DNA of 64,000 bases from Streptomyces scabiei 87.22 (GTDB taxonomy: Bacteria > Actinomycetota > Actinomycetes > Streptomycetales > Streptomycetaceae), in assembly GCF_000091305.1 (NCBI RefSeq), contig NC_013929.1, forward strand, positions 5,208,001 to 5,272,000, given 5' to 3'. Position 1 is the first letter of the stretch; every line of letters starts with the position of its first letter. Positions 43,840 to 52,226 of this stretch are shown in pieces. The translations under genes and the position numbers were made by a program. The notes under the pieces were generated by a model that was not told the origin of the DNA, did not search any database, and worked only from the letters and a program-made list of their open reading frames with translations.

Positions 43840-44093
43840 CGCGTCATGGTGCCACCGGGACGGGGTACGCGTGGGGGCGGTGACGGTGGACGACCGGGTT
43901 CGTACGCACAGTACACGTCAATAGTCCGATAGATCCTATATAAAGGATGGTCCCGGACCCACAGGCACCGCTTATGGTGCCCTGACGGCTCGTGGGAAAA
44001 GCTGACCCCATACAAAAATGCGCACAGTCCGGTGCGCGACCAACGAACAGTCGACCGCCGACAAGGTGAAGCCGTGGATCGAGGAGAAAAGCT

Positions 44094-45902
44094 GTGAGCA
44101 CCGAGAACGAGGGCACCCCGGTACCCCCGGCCCCGTCCGCACCTCCCGTGCCGGTGGACACTGCCGCTGCCTCCGCGCAGACCCCGGCGCACGAGCCGAG
44201 CGAGGCCCCGGCGGAGTCCCCCGCCGAGCCCGCGGGCGGAACGAGCGCCGACAACGCGCCGACGACCCAGCTCCCGCCGGTCCCGCCAACGGCCCCGGAG
44301 CCGGCTGCGACCGCGGTGCAGCCACAGGTGCCGCACGTGCCGCAGGCGGAGCGGCCGGTGGCGCCGCACCCGACGGCCGAGCAGCCGGTGATGCAGCACC
44401 CGACCGGACAGCATCCGACGGCGCAGTACCCGACCGCTCAGTACCCGACTGATCAGCAGCCGATGGCGCATCAGCCGCACCCGGAGCTGGTGTCCGCCGG
44501 GGCACCGGCGTACGCCGCGGCCCCCGGTCAGGGACACGGCATGGGCCAGGCGTCCGGCGGTGGTTACGGACACGCTCCCGGGGGAACCGGGTCCTCCGCG
44601 CCCGACGCCTCCTGGCCCCCTCCGGTACCGCCCGCGGTCCCGTCGTACGCGGACAACGGCGGTGGCGCGTACGCGGACACGGGCGCGGCCGGGGGAGCCG
44701 GTGGCACCGGCGGGCCCGGTGACGGCGGCTGGGGCTCCTCGTGGCAGCACACGCAGCAGCCGGCCCCCAAGCCGGCGGGCAGGAAGCGGGGCGGTCTGAT
44801 CGCCGCGGTTCTCGTGGCCGCGCTGGTCGCGGGCGGTGTCGGCGGCGGCATCGGCTACACCCTGGCCGACCGCAACGACAACTCCACGGGTTCCACGACC
44901 GTTTCGGCCTCCCAGAACGGCGGGGACGTCAAGCGCGCCGCCGGTACGGTCGCCGCCGTGGCCTCCTCCGCGCTGCCGAGCACGGTGACCATCGAGGCGT
45001 CGAACAGCGACGGCGACGGCGGCACGGGCACCGGCTTCGTGTTCGACAGGGAAGGCCACATCGTCACCAACAACCACGTGGTGGCGGAGGCCGTCGACGG
45101 CGGCAAGGTGTCGGCCACTTTCCCGGACGGCAAGAAGTACGCCGCGGAGGTCGTCGGCCACGCGCAGGGCTACGACGTGGCGGTCATCAAGCTCAAGAAC
45201 GCCCCGTCGAACCTGCAGCCCCTGACGCTCGGCGACTCCGACAAGGTCGCGGTGGGCGACTCGACGATCGCGATCGGCGCGCCCTTCGGCCTCTCCAACA
45301 CGGTCACGACGGGCATCATCAGCGCCAAGAACCGTCCGGTGGCCTCCAGCGACGGTTCCTCCGGCAGCAAGGCCTCCTACATGAGCGCCCTGCAGACCGA
45401 CGCGTCCATCAACCCCGGCAACTCCGGCGGCCCTCTCCTCGACGCCCGCGGCAACGTCATCGGCATCAACTCGGCCATCCAGTCCGCCAGCAGCGGCGGC
45501 AGCTTCGGCTCCGGCCAGGCGGGCTCCATCGGCCTCGGCTTCGCCATCCCGATCAACCAGGCCAAGAACGTGGCCCAGCAGCTGATCAGGACGGGCAAGC
45601 CGGTGTACCCGGTGATCGGCGCCTCGGTCTCCCTGGAGGAGGGCACGGGCGGAGCGAAGATCACCAACTCCGGTGGAGGGGGCTCCGAGTCCATCACCGC
45701 GAACGGTCCCGCCGACAAGGCCGGCCTCAAGCCCGGTGACGTCATCACCAAGCTCGACGACCACGTCATCGACAGCGGCCCCACCCTCATCGGCGAGATC
45801 TGGACCCACCGCCCCGGCGACAAGGTCACCCTCACGTACACCCGCGACGGCAAGACCCGCACGGCGGACGTCACCCTCGGCGAACGCGAGGGCGACAGCT
45901 GA
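44094..45902 (+). CDS. HtrA/DegP-like membrane-anchored serine protease with PDZ domain
   Basis: 602-aa protease. Residues 1-225 are a cytosolic Pro/Ala/Gln-rich segment with repeats such as HPTGQHPTAQYPTAQYPT. One transmembrane helix follows (GGLIAAVLVAALVAGGVGGG). The trypsin-like domain carries the triad His (IVTNNHVV), Asp (YDVAVIKL) and Ser (NPGNSGGPLL). A PDZ domain ends the protein (GPADKAGLKPGDVITKLDD). HtrA proteins degrade or refold misfolded proteins outside the membrane. The GTG at 44094 follows GAGGAG. A hairpin at 45923-45986 terminates the gene. Confidence 0.93.
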   Translation: MSTENEGTPVPPAPSAPPVPVDTAAASAQTPAHEPSEAPAESPAEPAGGTSADNAPTTQLPPVPPTAPEPAATAVQPQVPHVPQAERPVAPHPTAEQPVMQHPTGQHPTAQYPTAQYPTDQQPMAHQPHPELVSAGAPAYAAAPGQGHGMGQASGGGYGHAPGGTGSSAPDASWPPPVPPAVPSYADNGGGAYADTGAAGGAGGTGGPGDGGWGSSWQHTQQPAPKPAGRKRGGLIAAVLVAALVAGGVGGGIGYTLADRNDNSTGSTTVSASQNGGDVKRAAGTVAAVASSALPSTVTIEASNSDGDGGTGTGFVFDREGHIVTNNHVVAEAVDGGKVSATFPDGKKYAAEVVGHAQGYDVAVIKLKNAPSNLQPLTLGDSDKVAVGDSTIAIGAPFGLSNTVTTGIISAKNRPVASSDGSSGSKASYMSALQTDASINPGNSGGPLLDARGNVIGINSAIQSASSGGSFGSGQAGSIGLGFAIPINQAKNVAQQLIRTGKPVYPVIGASVSLEEGTGGAKITNSGGGGSESITANGPADKAGLKPGDVITKLDDHVIDSGPTLIGEIWTHRPGDKVTLTYTRDGKTRTADVTLGEREGDS

Positions 45903-45922
45903 CCCACACCCCGACCGCGACA

Positions 45923-45986
45923 CCCGCGCGCCCCGGCGCCGGAACACCCTTGATCGGCGGGGTGGTTCGGCCCCGGGGCGCGCGGG
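45923..45986. terminator. Terminator hairpin after the htrA-like gene
   Basis: A perfect 14-bp stem, CCCGCGCGCCCCGG at 45923-45936 with its complement at 45973-45986, encloses a 36-base loop. It is placed 20 bases after the protease stop and just before the convergent gene end at 46025, so it may serve both strands. Confidence 0.7.
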
Positions 45987-46024
45987 CGTGTGCGGCGCCC
46001 CCGGCACCGTGACCTCCCCGCCCC

Positions 46025-46519
46025 CTACTGCTGCCGGGGGCCCTTCACAGCCCTGAACTCCTCGCCGCCGTACAGCGACTCGTAGCGGATCTCGATCCGG
46101 AGCCGTTCGGTGACGAGGCGCCAGAACGGCTCGTGCGCGACCGGATCGAAGTCGTCCAGGACCAGCAGCGGCAGCTCCTTGCCGGTGAGCAGCGGCAGTC
46201 CTCGGGGCAGCGTGGAATGCCTGGGCTCCACCGACAGCCCGGCGGTGATCAGCCGGTGGCTCTCGTGGCCCCAGCCACCGATCTCGGCACCGTCCAGCCA
46301 CACCGTGGTCCCGGTGACCAGGGCAGGGCCCAGACCTGCGTTGAGCACCTGGATGCCGGTGCGCCCGCCTTCGGCATTCTTCACCCGCCTGATCTGCAGG
46401 AGCGGCCGCACCGACTGACGGTTGTGGGCGCGAGTGCTCCTGGACTCGGTGAAACTCACCCACAGCGACGCCAGCGCTATGACGGTCGCCGACACCGAGA
46501 TGACGATCTCCGGTTTCAT
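46025..46519 (-). CDS. Membrane-anchored protein of unknown function
   Basis: 164-aa protein. Residues 4-22 form one transmembrane helix (IVISVSATVIALASLWVSF). The remainder is a soluble beta-rich domain (GIQVLNAGLGPALVTGTTVWLDG, LPLLVLDDFDPVAHEPFW). This helix-plus-beta build is seen in many actinobacterial proteins without known function. ATG 46519 is the natural start, and upstream codons look like noise. It is the last core gene before the tRNA-Ser(UGA) island. Confidence 0.72.
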   Translation of the reverse strand: MKPEIVISVSATVIALASLWVSFTESRSTRAHNRQSVRPLLQIRRVKNAEGGRTGIQVLNAGLGPALVTGTTVWLDGAEIGGWGHESHRLITAGLSVEPRHSTLPRGLPLLTGKELPLLVLDDFDPVAHEPFWRLVTERLRIEIRYESLYGGEEFRAVKGPRQQ

Positions 46520-46684
46520 GGCCCTCCCCCCATGGTTGTACCGGTCCGACGCGTCCCACGCGACAACCGAGAACCGGCCGAACCCCACGATCCCCCGCAC
46601 CACCACCCCTCCCATGGACCAAACCCCCGAGCACCGCCCACGCCGGGTACGCTGTACCCGCTCCGCCCCAGGTGGGCCGGGCGA

Positions 46685-46769
46685 GGTGGGTTGCCCGAGC
46701 GGCCTAAGGGAACGGTCTTGAAAACCGTCGTGGCGCAAGTCACCGTGGGTTCAAATCCCACACCCACCG
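46685..46769 (+). tRNA. tRNA-Ser (anticodon UGA), integration target of the island
   Basis: Acceptor stem GGTGGGT pairs with ACCCACC (46762-46768), and the discriminator is G. The D-arm TGCCCGAGCGG, anticodon loop CTTGAAA (anticodon TGA), long variable arm and T-loop GGTTCAAATCC are present. CCA is not encoded. Its 3' 57 bases are repeated at 60936 and 62809, so the tRNA is kept intact on the left side of the island. Confidence 0.95.
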
Positions 46770-46770
46770 C
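46714..46770. other. attL: Attachment site attL (3' part of tRNA-Ser)
   Basis: The core starts GGTCTTGAAAAC in the anticodon arm and runs to ACCCACCGC just past the tRNA end. The same sequence recurs at 60936 and 62809 with only a few differences, all in the variable-arm region or at AAAAC/AAACAT. Confidence 0.85.
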
Positions 46771-46774
46771 GGTT

Positions 46775-46814
46775 GAACGGCCCCTGACCTGGGACTGAGG
46801 TCGGGGGCTCGTTC
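46775..46814. terminator. tRNA terminator-like hairpin carried by the island
   Basis: GCCCCTGACCT pairs with AGGTCGGGGGC with one mismatch, plus GAAC/GTTC at the base. It matches in form the hairpin that follows the outer att copy (62873-62911), so the element brings a replacement terminator for the tRNA. Confidence 0.55.
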
Positions 46815-46898
46815 ACGTTCAGGTACCGCAGAACACTTTGATTCCCCGTGGGTTCCCGCCAGATCGGGCACGTAAGGGGCACGAGAGTGAGGGGCAGA

Positions 46899-47066
46899 AT
46901 GAACGAAGATGAGATGGCGCGAGCACTGACGCAGGGCCTGCATCAGTACCGGGAGGATCGTAGAGCTGAGGAACGCCGTCTCTACATCAAGCGCGGGTTG
47001 GTCTCTATCGGCGCTCTCTTGATCTTCTGCCTCGCTGTTTTGGGTAGCTTCGGCAAGCTTGGCTGA
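46899..47066 (+). CDS. Small single-helix membrane protein
   Basis: 55-aa protein. The ATG at 46899 has GAGGGGCAGA directly upstream. The first 30 residues are charged (MARALTQGLHQYREDRRAEE), and residues about 33-50 form one membrane helix (LVSIGALLIFCLAVLGSF). It is the first gene inside the island and is not recognised. Small membrane proteins at this place in AICEs may act in transfer or exclusion, but this is a guess. Confidence 0.5.
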   Translation: MNEDEMARALTQGLHQYREDRRAEERRLYIKRGLVSIGALLIFCLAVLGSFGKLG

Positions 47067-47103
47067 GGAAGCGTCGTCCCTATCCTCACCCACCACCTGC
47101 CCG

Positions 47104-47253
47104 AGCTCCCATCCCGTCTGCCGTCGACCCACACACCGTGGAGCGGGCGTGGTTCAGGGCGTCAAGGTGGAGCGCGCCACTGTACGAACGACCTTGACGC
47201 CCTGGGCCGCGTCTGCTCGGCTCTGCCTGGGTCGACGGCAGACGGGATGGGAG
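47104..47253. repeat. Nested perfect inverted repeats
   Basis: Outer arms of 27 bases match perfectly (47104-47130 starting GCTCCCATCCCGTCTGCC; 47227-47253). Inner arms of 14 bases, CAGGGCGTCAAGGT (47154-47167) and ACCTTGACGCCCTG (47190-47203), also match perfectly. Together they could fold as a long two-step hairpin or cruciform. The surrounding stretch 47067-47696 has no supported gene. Confidence 0.8.
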
Positions 47254-47696
47254 CCCCCGCACCAGCCACGCACGGCCAGCACCCGCGCACCGGGCCCCCT
47301 GCCATCTCGGAGCCTGAGCGCCCCCGCCGGAGGCACGTCTTTGGCCGAGGGGGGCCCTCAGCTTGGGAAGCTGCGGGCATTCGCGGGCGATTCGGTCGCT
47401 GGCCTGGGCGAACGGTCGAGGCAAGAGCTCCGCGGGCCCGGCTGCCTTCACCGTGATTCCCCGCTGTTCCCCGCCCAAGTAACTGCCTGCCGCCGAGGCC
47501 GTCTGCCTCTCCTCCGGTGCTGCGAACATCAGGTTGGGCAGCGTGGGTGCTTCAACGGTGAGAACGTTCCTGACCTGCTGTGGAGCGGCGGCGACGCTCG
47601 ATAAGTCGCATGATCTTTCATTGACGGTAGCACTCAGTACTACCGTTTCGCCGATGTGCCTGCAGAAAGCTGCTTCTGTCTATATCGTGCCTTGGT

Positions 47697-49040
47697 ATGA
47701 GGCACGTTGAAGAAGAGTTCGCGGGCACGCCGTATCTAATCGCGTCGGACACTTACTCCCTGACGCGGTTTTCGACCGTACAGGAGAAAGCGGTCCGGTC
47801 GAGAGAAAAGTCCATCGCCGTTCAATCGAGAATTGCCACCGAGGGTCAAGAGCTATTCGAGCCTTATCAGCGGGCCATCCGGAGTCGCCTCGTTGCGGAA
47901 AGCAACCGCATTGAGGGATATGAATGGTCGCACTCTCAAGTTACTGAAGTGGCGCTAATGTATAAAGAACTCCTCCAAGCGCCTATTGGCTCTCTCATGC
48001 AAGCCGTGCGACAGGATCCGCGCGTATATCAAGCATTGGGTCTTTACAAGGCGCATGAGGTCGCCGATGAATGGGCAAGAGCGTCGGCTCGTCCTCACGA
48101 GTATGAGATTCGATCTCTGCATGCTCTGATCGCAAGCGGAGAGCCTTATGCGGGGAAATACAAGGCTCAGGGGAATGAAATTGGGGGGACATCTCTTCGT
48201 ACCGCCGCCCCTTGGGACGTCGGACTAAAGATGCGCGAGTTGTCCGACTGGTGGCAGGATTGCTCGGTTAATCCGGCACTTGAGGCCACCATCATTCATG
48301 CCTGGCTCACGCATATCCACCCCTTTGAGGATGGCAATGGCAGGATGGCTCGAATTCTTGCCAATCTGGCGCTAGCTCGTAATGGATTCCCGCCGTTGCT
48401 CGTGCAATCCAGAGTTGACCGAGGTCAATACTATGACGTGCTTGCAGAAAGTGACGAAGGGGATCTTCTGCCGCTCTATGACCTCTTTGTTAGCGTCTTG
48501 AATAGAACCGTTCGCATCATGTCTAAGCCTGACTATGTTCGGGACATTATCAAGGACAGACTTCTTACGACGTCTCAGAATAGGTACGGGTTGTGGAAAG
48601 CTCTCCCGGAAAGGTACTTCGGTGCACTTTCTAGTGAGCTGAAGGGGCGTGGATGGTCCCTACTTCTTCAGGGGTACCCGGATCTAGAATCCTTTGCGCT
48701 CCTAGAGGAAAAAGATTCGGAGGGGAATTCCTGGTTTGCGAAGGTTCTCGATCGAGATAGGGCTCCGCGTTGGCTACTCTGGTACGGATTTACGAGTCAA
48801 AGAATGCAAGACTTGAGTGGCGATGACCTCCGCTATCCGTCGATTTTTACATCTATTCGAGACGATGATCCCACTAGTATTCATCCGTACAGGCCGTTTC
48901 AAGCGGGTGGGACTTTCCCGGACGAGATCGTTCTCCGGCCCATGGAGAAAAGGCCGGTGCTTTTTCGGTCTGGTTATGAGGTTGATGAACTTGACCTGTC
49001 TACGGCAGCCCGATATATGGCGGATGCGCTCACTGTGTAG
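47697..49040 (+). CDS. Fic family protein with N-terminal inhibitory motif
   Basis: 447-aa protein. The Fic active site is HPFEDGNGRMAR near residue 215 with catalytic His; Fic enzymes usually transfer AMP (or another nucleotide part) to target proteins. An inhibitory helix motif (S/T)xxxE(G/N) is present as SNRIEG near residue 70, so activity is probably auto-inhibited until triggered. The C-terminal about 170 residues are of unknown fold. Codon use is visibly more A/T-rich than all neighbours, indicating recent acquisition from a lower-GC source. No separate antitoxin gene is adjacent. A role in defence or addiction of the island is plausible but unproven. Confidence 0.9.
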   Translation: MRHVEEEFAGTPYLIASDTYSLTRFSTVQEKAVRSREKSIAVQSRIATEGQELFEPYQRAIRSRLVAESNRIEGYEWSHSQVTEVALMYKELLQAPIGSLMQAVRQDPRVYQALGLYKAHEVADEWARASARPHEYEIRSLHALIASGEPYAGKYKAQGNEIGGTSLRTAAPWDVGLKMRELSDWWQDCSVNPALEATIIHAWLTHIHPFEDGNGRMARILANLALARNGFPPLLVQSRVDRGQYYDVLAESDEGDLLPLYDLFVSVLNRTVRIMSKPDYVRDIIKDRLLTTSQNRYGLWKALPERYFGALSSELKGRGWSLLLQGYPDLESFALLEEKDSEGNSWFAKVLDRDRAPRWLLWYGFTSQRMQDLSGDDLRYPSIFTSIRDDDPTSIHPYRPFQAGGTFPDEIVLRPMEKRPVLFRSGYEVDELDLSTAARYMADALTV

Positions 49041-49207
49041 GTCGGTGGAGCGGCTTTGGGGTGGCGCTGCTTTGGCGCGAGTGATCATGGCCCCGTAAGC
49101 TTCCGGCGCGTCGGGCAGTCTGTGGACCTGCCCGGTAAAGCACGACGTTGGGGCCATGATCTTCGAGGCTCGCGCCAAAGTGGCCTCCGTAAAGCCGTGG
49201 AGCCGAC
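49041..49207. repeat. Long imperfect nested inverted repeat downstream of the fic gene
   Basis: Arms CTTTGGCGCGAG (49070-49081) and GATCATGGCCCC (49083-49094) pair with GGGGCCATGATC (49150-49161) and CTCGCGCCAAAG (49169-49180). A 7-base bulge sits on the right. The ends GTCGG/CCGAC also pair. A small hairpin GGGCAG/CTGCCC lies in the loop. It could be a structured RNA, a single-strand origin or a terminator of the fic gene. The remaining stretch to 49404 has no gene. Confidence 0.7.
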
Positions 49208-49404
49208 CGCCCCAGCCACGATGTACCCCTTCTCTGGCATCAGACGGCTGCATACTTTGAGCGCGGCACGGGCGCTGGCCGGGCTGGAGCGGGGCGGAGA
49301 CAGGAGCGCAGGCCCGGCCGGGGGCCGGGCCGCGCGCGGGGAGCGGAGCGAGCCGCCTTGAAAACCAGTAGAGAAAGTTGTAACTCAGTCGGTCTGGTGG
49401 GGTG

Positions 49405-51381
49405 TGTCCGGTCCCGGTAGATGCTTGACCGTTCGATCCCAGCTGATGGTTGACGGTGGCCGTGATCGGCTTTTCTGTGCACGTCGTTGCGGCGTGTGGC
49501 GGGAGGCCGGGATTGGCTCTGGTGGAGTTGTCGGTTGTCGAGCAGAGATACCGGGCTGTGCTGGCAGTGCTGGCGGGTGCGACGGTGACCGAGGTCGCCG
49601 CGTCGCTGGGGGTGTCGCGGCAGACGGTCAGCGGGTGGAAGTCCCGGTATGAAGCCGAGGGGCTGGCGGGGCTGGCGGACCGGTCACGCAGGCCGGCCTC
49701 GTGTCCGCATCAGGCATCCGCCGAGGTGGAGACGGCGGTGTGCGAGCTGCGGCGCAAGCACCCTCGCTGGGGTCCGCGGCGGATCGCTCATGCGCTGGAG
49801 CGGTCCGGGGCGGTGGCGCCGGTGCCGTCCCGGATGACCGTGTATCGGATCCTGGTCCGTCACGGTCTGGTGGAGCCGGGGGCGCGGCGCCGGAAGCGGT
49901 CGGATTACAAGCGCTGGCAGCGGGACCGTGCGATGCAGTTGTGGCAGATGGACATCGTCGGCGGCGTGATGCTCGTCGACACGGTGACCGGTGAGCTGAC
50001 CGAGGCGAAGGTCGTGACCGGGGTGGATGACCATTCCCGGTTCTGTGTGATCGCTTCGGTGGTCGAGCGGGCGACCGGCCGGGCGGTCTGCTCGGCGTTC
50101 GCCGGGGCTCTGCAGAGGTTCGGGGTGCCGGAGGAGGTGCTGACCGACAACGGCAAGCAGTTCACCGACCGGTTCGGTCACGGTGGTGAGGTGCTGTTCG
50201 ACCGGATCTGCCGGGAGAACGGGATCGCGCACCGCCTCACCCAGCCGGCCTCCCCGACCACGACGGGCGAGGTCGAGCGGTTCCATCAGACGCTGAGGCG
50301 TGAACTCCTCGACGACTGCGGCGCGTTCGAGAGCATCCAGGCAGCTCAGACGGCGCTGGACGCGTGGGTGCAGGAATACAACTGCCTGCGTCCGCATCAG
50401 GCGCTGGACATGCAGTCCCCGGGCGATCGGTTCACGCCGGTTCCCCAGGATGAGCGGGATGTGCTCGGGCTGCGCGTTCCTGGGGTGCTGGCGCTGGTGC
50501 CGCAGCAGCGGACTTCCTCTGGGGTGCCGGATCCGGTCGAAACGGCGTCGGCTCCTGCATCCCTTCCCGAGGTGGTGGTGCCGGTGGAGCCTGGTGGGCC
50601 GGTGGAGTTCGAGCGGGTGGTGCCTGCGAGTGGGAATCTGCAGGTCGCGGGCAAGCAGTTCTGGCTGGGGCCGTCCCGTTCGGGGCTGACGGTGACGTTC
50701 TGGGCGGACACTGCGGTGATCCATCTGCTGGTCGCGGGGGCGCGGATCAAGAGCGTGCGGTCGCACCTGTCCGTGGCGGATCTCGTGCAGCTTGCCGCCC
50801 GGGGAGGTCGCGCGGCGGGTCCGTCTCCACTGCCTGCCGGGGACGGGGCCGCGTTCGAGGTGGACCGGGTGGTGAACAACAGCGGGCTGGTGAACCTGGG
50901 CGGGCGCCAGGTGCTGGCTGCGGAGATCCTCGGCGGCCGCCAGGTCGGCATCCGGATCGACGAGGAGACGCTGTCGTTCTTCGATCCGTCGTCGCGGGAG
51001 CTGCTGCGGGTGCGGCCCAACCCGCTCACCAGCGAGAAGGTGCAGCGGTTGCACGGCCTGCGGCCCGCGGGCCCGCCGCCCCGGCCCCGGGTGGAGCCGG
51101 TCCGCGTGCAGCGGCGGGTCAGCGCGGTGGGCACGGTCATGGTCTGCCGCCAGACCGTCTCCCTCGGCCGCCCCTACGCAGGTCGGACGGTGACCGTGCA
51201 CGTGTCGGACACAACGATCACCGTCGAACTGGACGGGCAGATCCGGGTCATCCGGCGCACGACCGACGTCCCGGTCCGTAACGTGAAAGCGAACAAGCCC
51301 CACGGGGCTTCCCAAGTTGTCTAGGCCCACCGTCAAACAACAGCTGGGACCAGAACGTCAGGCATCAGCTGGGATCCGACA
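49405..51381 (+). mobile_element. IS481-family insertion sequence (about 1977 bp)
   Basis: Both ends begin TGTC(C/G)G and continue as closely matching inverted repeats of about 55 bases (TCCCAGCTG, TTGACGGTGG shared). One transposase gene fills the interior. I could not find a clear target-site duplication, so one flank may have been lost through a deletion. Confidence 0.82.
49450..51324 (+). CDS. IS481-family transposase (long form)
   Basis: 624-aa DDE transposase. The N-terminal helix-turn-helix reads ATVTEVAASLGVSRQTVSGW. The rve catalytic core has Asp in LWQMDIVGG, Asp in LTDNGKQF and Glu in GEVERFHQTL, followed by YNCLRPHQAL. The C-terminal about 270 residues contain a beta-rich Mu-C-like module present twice (FERVVPASGNLQVAG...FWLGP and FEVDRVVNNSGLVNLGG...). 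The GTG at 49522, giving VELSVVEQRYRAVL, is a more likely start than 49450. No internal stop, so it may be active. Confidence 0.88.
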   Translation: MTVAVIGFSVHVVAACGGRPGLALVELSVVEQRYRAVLAVLAGATVTEVAASLGVSRQTVSGWKSRYEAEGLAGLADRSRRPASCPHQASAEVETAVCELRRKHPRWGPRRIAHALERSGAVAPVPSRMTVYRILVRHGLVEPGARRRKRSDYKRWQRDRAMQLWQMDIVGGVMLVDTVTGELTEAKVVTGVDDHSRFCVIASVVERATGRAVCSAFAGALQRFGVPEEVLTDNGKQFTDRFGHGGEVLFDRICRENGIAHRLTQPASPTTTGEVERFHQTLRRELLDDCGAFESIQAAQTALDAWVQEYNCLRPHQALDMQSPGDRFTPVPQDERDVLGLRVPGVLALVPQQRTSSGVPDPVETASAPASLPEVVVPVEPGGPVEFERVVPASGNLQVAGKQFWLGPSRSGLTVTFWADTAVIHLLVAGARIKSVRSHLSVADLVQLAARGGRAAGPSPLPAGDGAAFEVDRVVNNSGLVNLGGRQVLAAEILGGRQVGIRIDEETLSFFDPSSRELLRVRPNPLTSEKVQRLHGLRPAGPPPRPRVEPVRVQRRVSAVGTVMVCRQTVSLGRPYAGRTVTVHVSDTTITVELDGQIRVIRRTTDVPVRNVKANKPHGASQVV

Positions 51382-51811
51382 CGGACTGCTGTGACTGTCC
51401 GCCCTCGGCCGATGCTTGACCGGCTGGCTGCACCTGGTGGGCTTCGTGGCCTGCGGCGCGGAACTCATCCAGAAGCTCGAAGAACAACTCCATGGCAGGC
51501 ACGTCGGTCTGCTCTGCCTTGCGCTCGATTTCGACCGCCCACCCCAGTGAGCTGGGGTACGTCATTCCCAGGCGACGCCAAAGCCACTGAGCGAACGGCC
51601 CCAGACTCCTCGGCTGAAGGTCGCAGTCCTCGTCGATGCCGTGGACGCCAAGGGCCGCTGTGTAGCCGATCAGTATGGACTCCAGGTGCAGGAGCGACCG
51701 GCCTCGCACCCACATGCCAGGACGCAACCTGACTTCGTCCAGGAAGTCGTACAGATCTGTCAGCTCGTGCAGCTGTCTGGGCCTCCGTGTGGGCTTCCCC
51801 GTGTCTGTCAT
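51365..51811 (-). CDS. Conserved protein of unknown function, 3' end altered by the IS481 element
   Basis: 148-aa protein. The core shows LTDLYDFLDEVRLRPGMWV, then LLHLESILIGYTAALGVHG and FAQWLWRRLGMTYPSSLGWA, a family I recall only as hypothetical in Streptomyces. The last residues (about SVSDPS) and the stop codon are read from the terminal repeat of the IS481 element, so the original C-terminus is probably lost or shortened. Function unknown; the gene may no longer be useful. Confidence 0.65.
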   Translation of the reverse strand: MTDTGKPTRRPRQLHELTDLYDFLDEVRLRPGMWVRGRSLLHLESILIGYTAALGVHGIDEDCDLQPRSLGPFAQWLWRRLGMTYPSSLGWAVEIERKAEQTDVPAMELFFELLDEFRAAGHEAHQVQPAGQASAEGGQSQQSVSDPS

Positions 51812-51833
51812 GGGGTCACGCTAATGGAGGGCG

Positions 51834-52226
51834 TCACCGCTGATGGCTGTCGTGGCGCGGCTTGAAGTCGTATGCGCAGGAAGGCAGTTCGGTGACTTGG
51901 CGGTGTGCGAGGGGCAGGAAGATCACTGGCCGGATCGTCCAGGTGATGCGGGTCGAGTCGATGGTGACCGACACGGTGCAGGGTTCGGAGCGCAGGAGGG
52001 CTCGGCGTGTGTCTATGCGGCCGTCGTACAGCCATTGCCATGCCTGTTCGGATGCTTCCGGGTCGAATGCCGGTGAGATGGTGCGGAGTGCGACGGCAAC
52101 CCATCGGTCGGCCTGGGGTGCGGTGTAGGCGTCGAAGGATGCTCGGAGTGTCAACGGGCCCTTGTCGGTGAGGTCTTCGGTCCAGCACTCGCACCAGTAG
52201 CCCCGGCGGGCTCCGTCCTTCAGCAC
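51834..52226 (-). CDS. Island protein of unknown function, coupled to the RsbW-like gene
   Basis: 130-aa protein starting at GTG 52226, which overlaps the preceding gene by seven bases. The sequence is well formed (GYWCECWTEDLTDKGPL, RWVAVALRTISPAFDPEASE, VTIDSTRITWTIRPVIFLPL) with several Trp and Cys. It has no known motif. Tight coupling suggests that it works with the RsbW-like ATPase, possibly as a partner or target. Confidence 0.65.
   Translation of the reverse strand: MLKDGARRGYWCECWTEDLTDKGPLTLRASFDAYTAPQADRWVAVALRTISPAFDPEASEQAWQWLYDGRIDTRRALLRSEPCTVSVTIDSTRITWTIRPVIFLPLAHRQVTELPSCAYDFKPRHDSHQR

Noticed and set aside
47086..47529. 147-aa minus-strand frame across the nested inverted repeats
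   Set aside because: It overlaps both repeat arms, has no ribosome site and no domain; more likely structural DNA.
49684..51336. 550-aa open frame antisense to the IS481 transposase
   Set aside because: It is the mirror of a real DDE transposase; composition is Arg/His/Pro-rich without motifs and there is no ribosome site.
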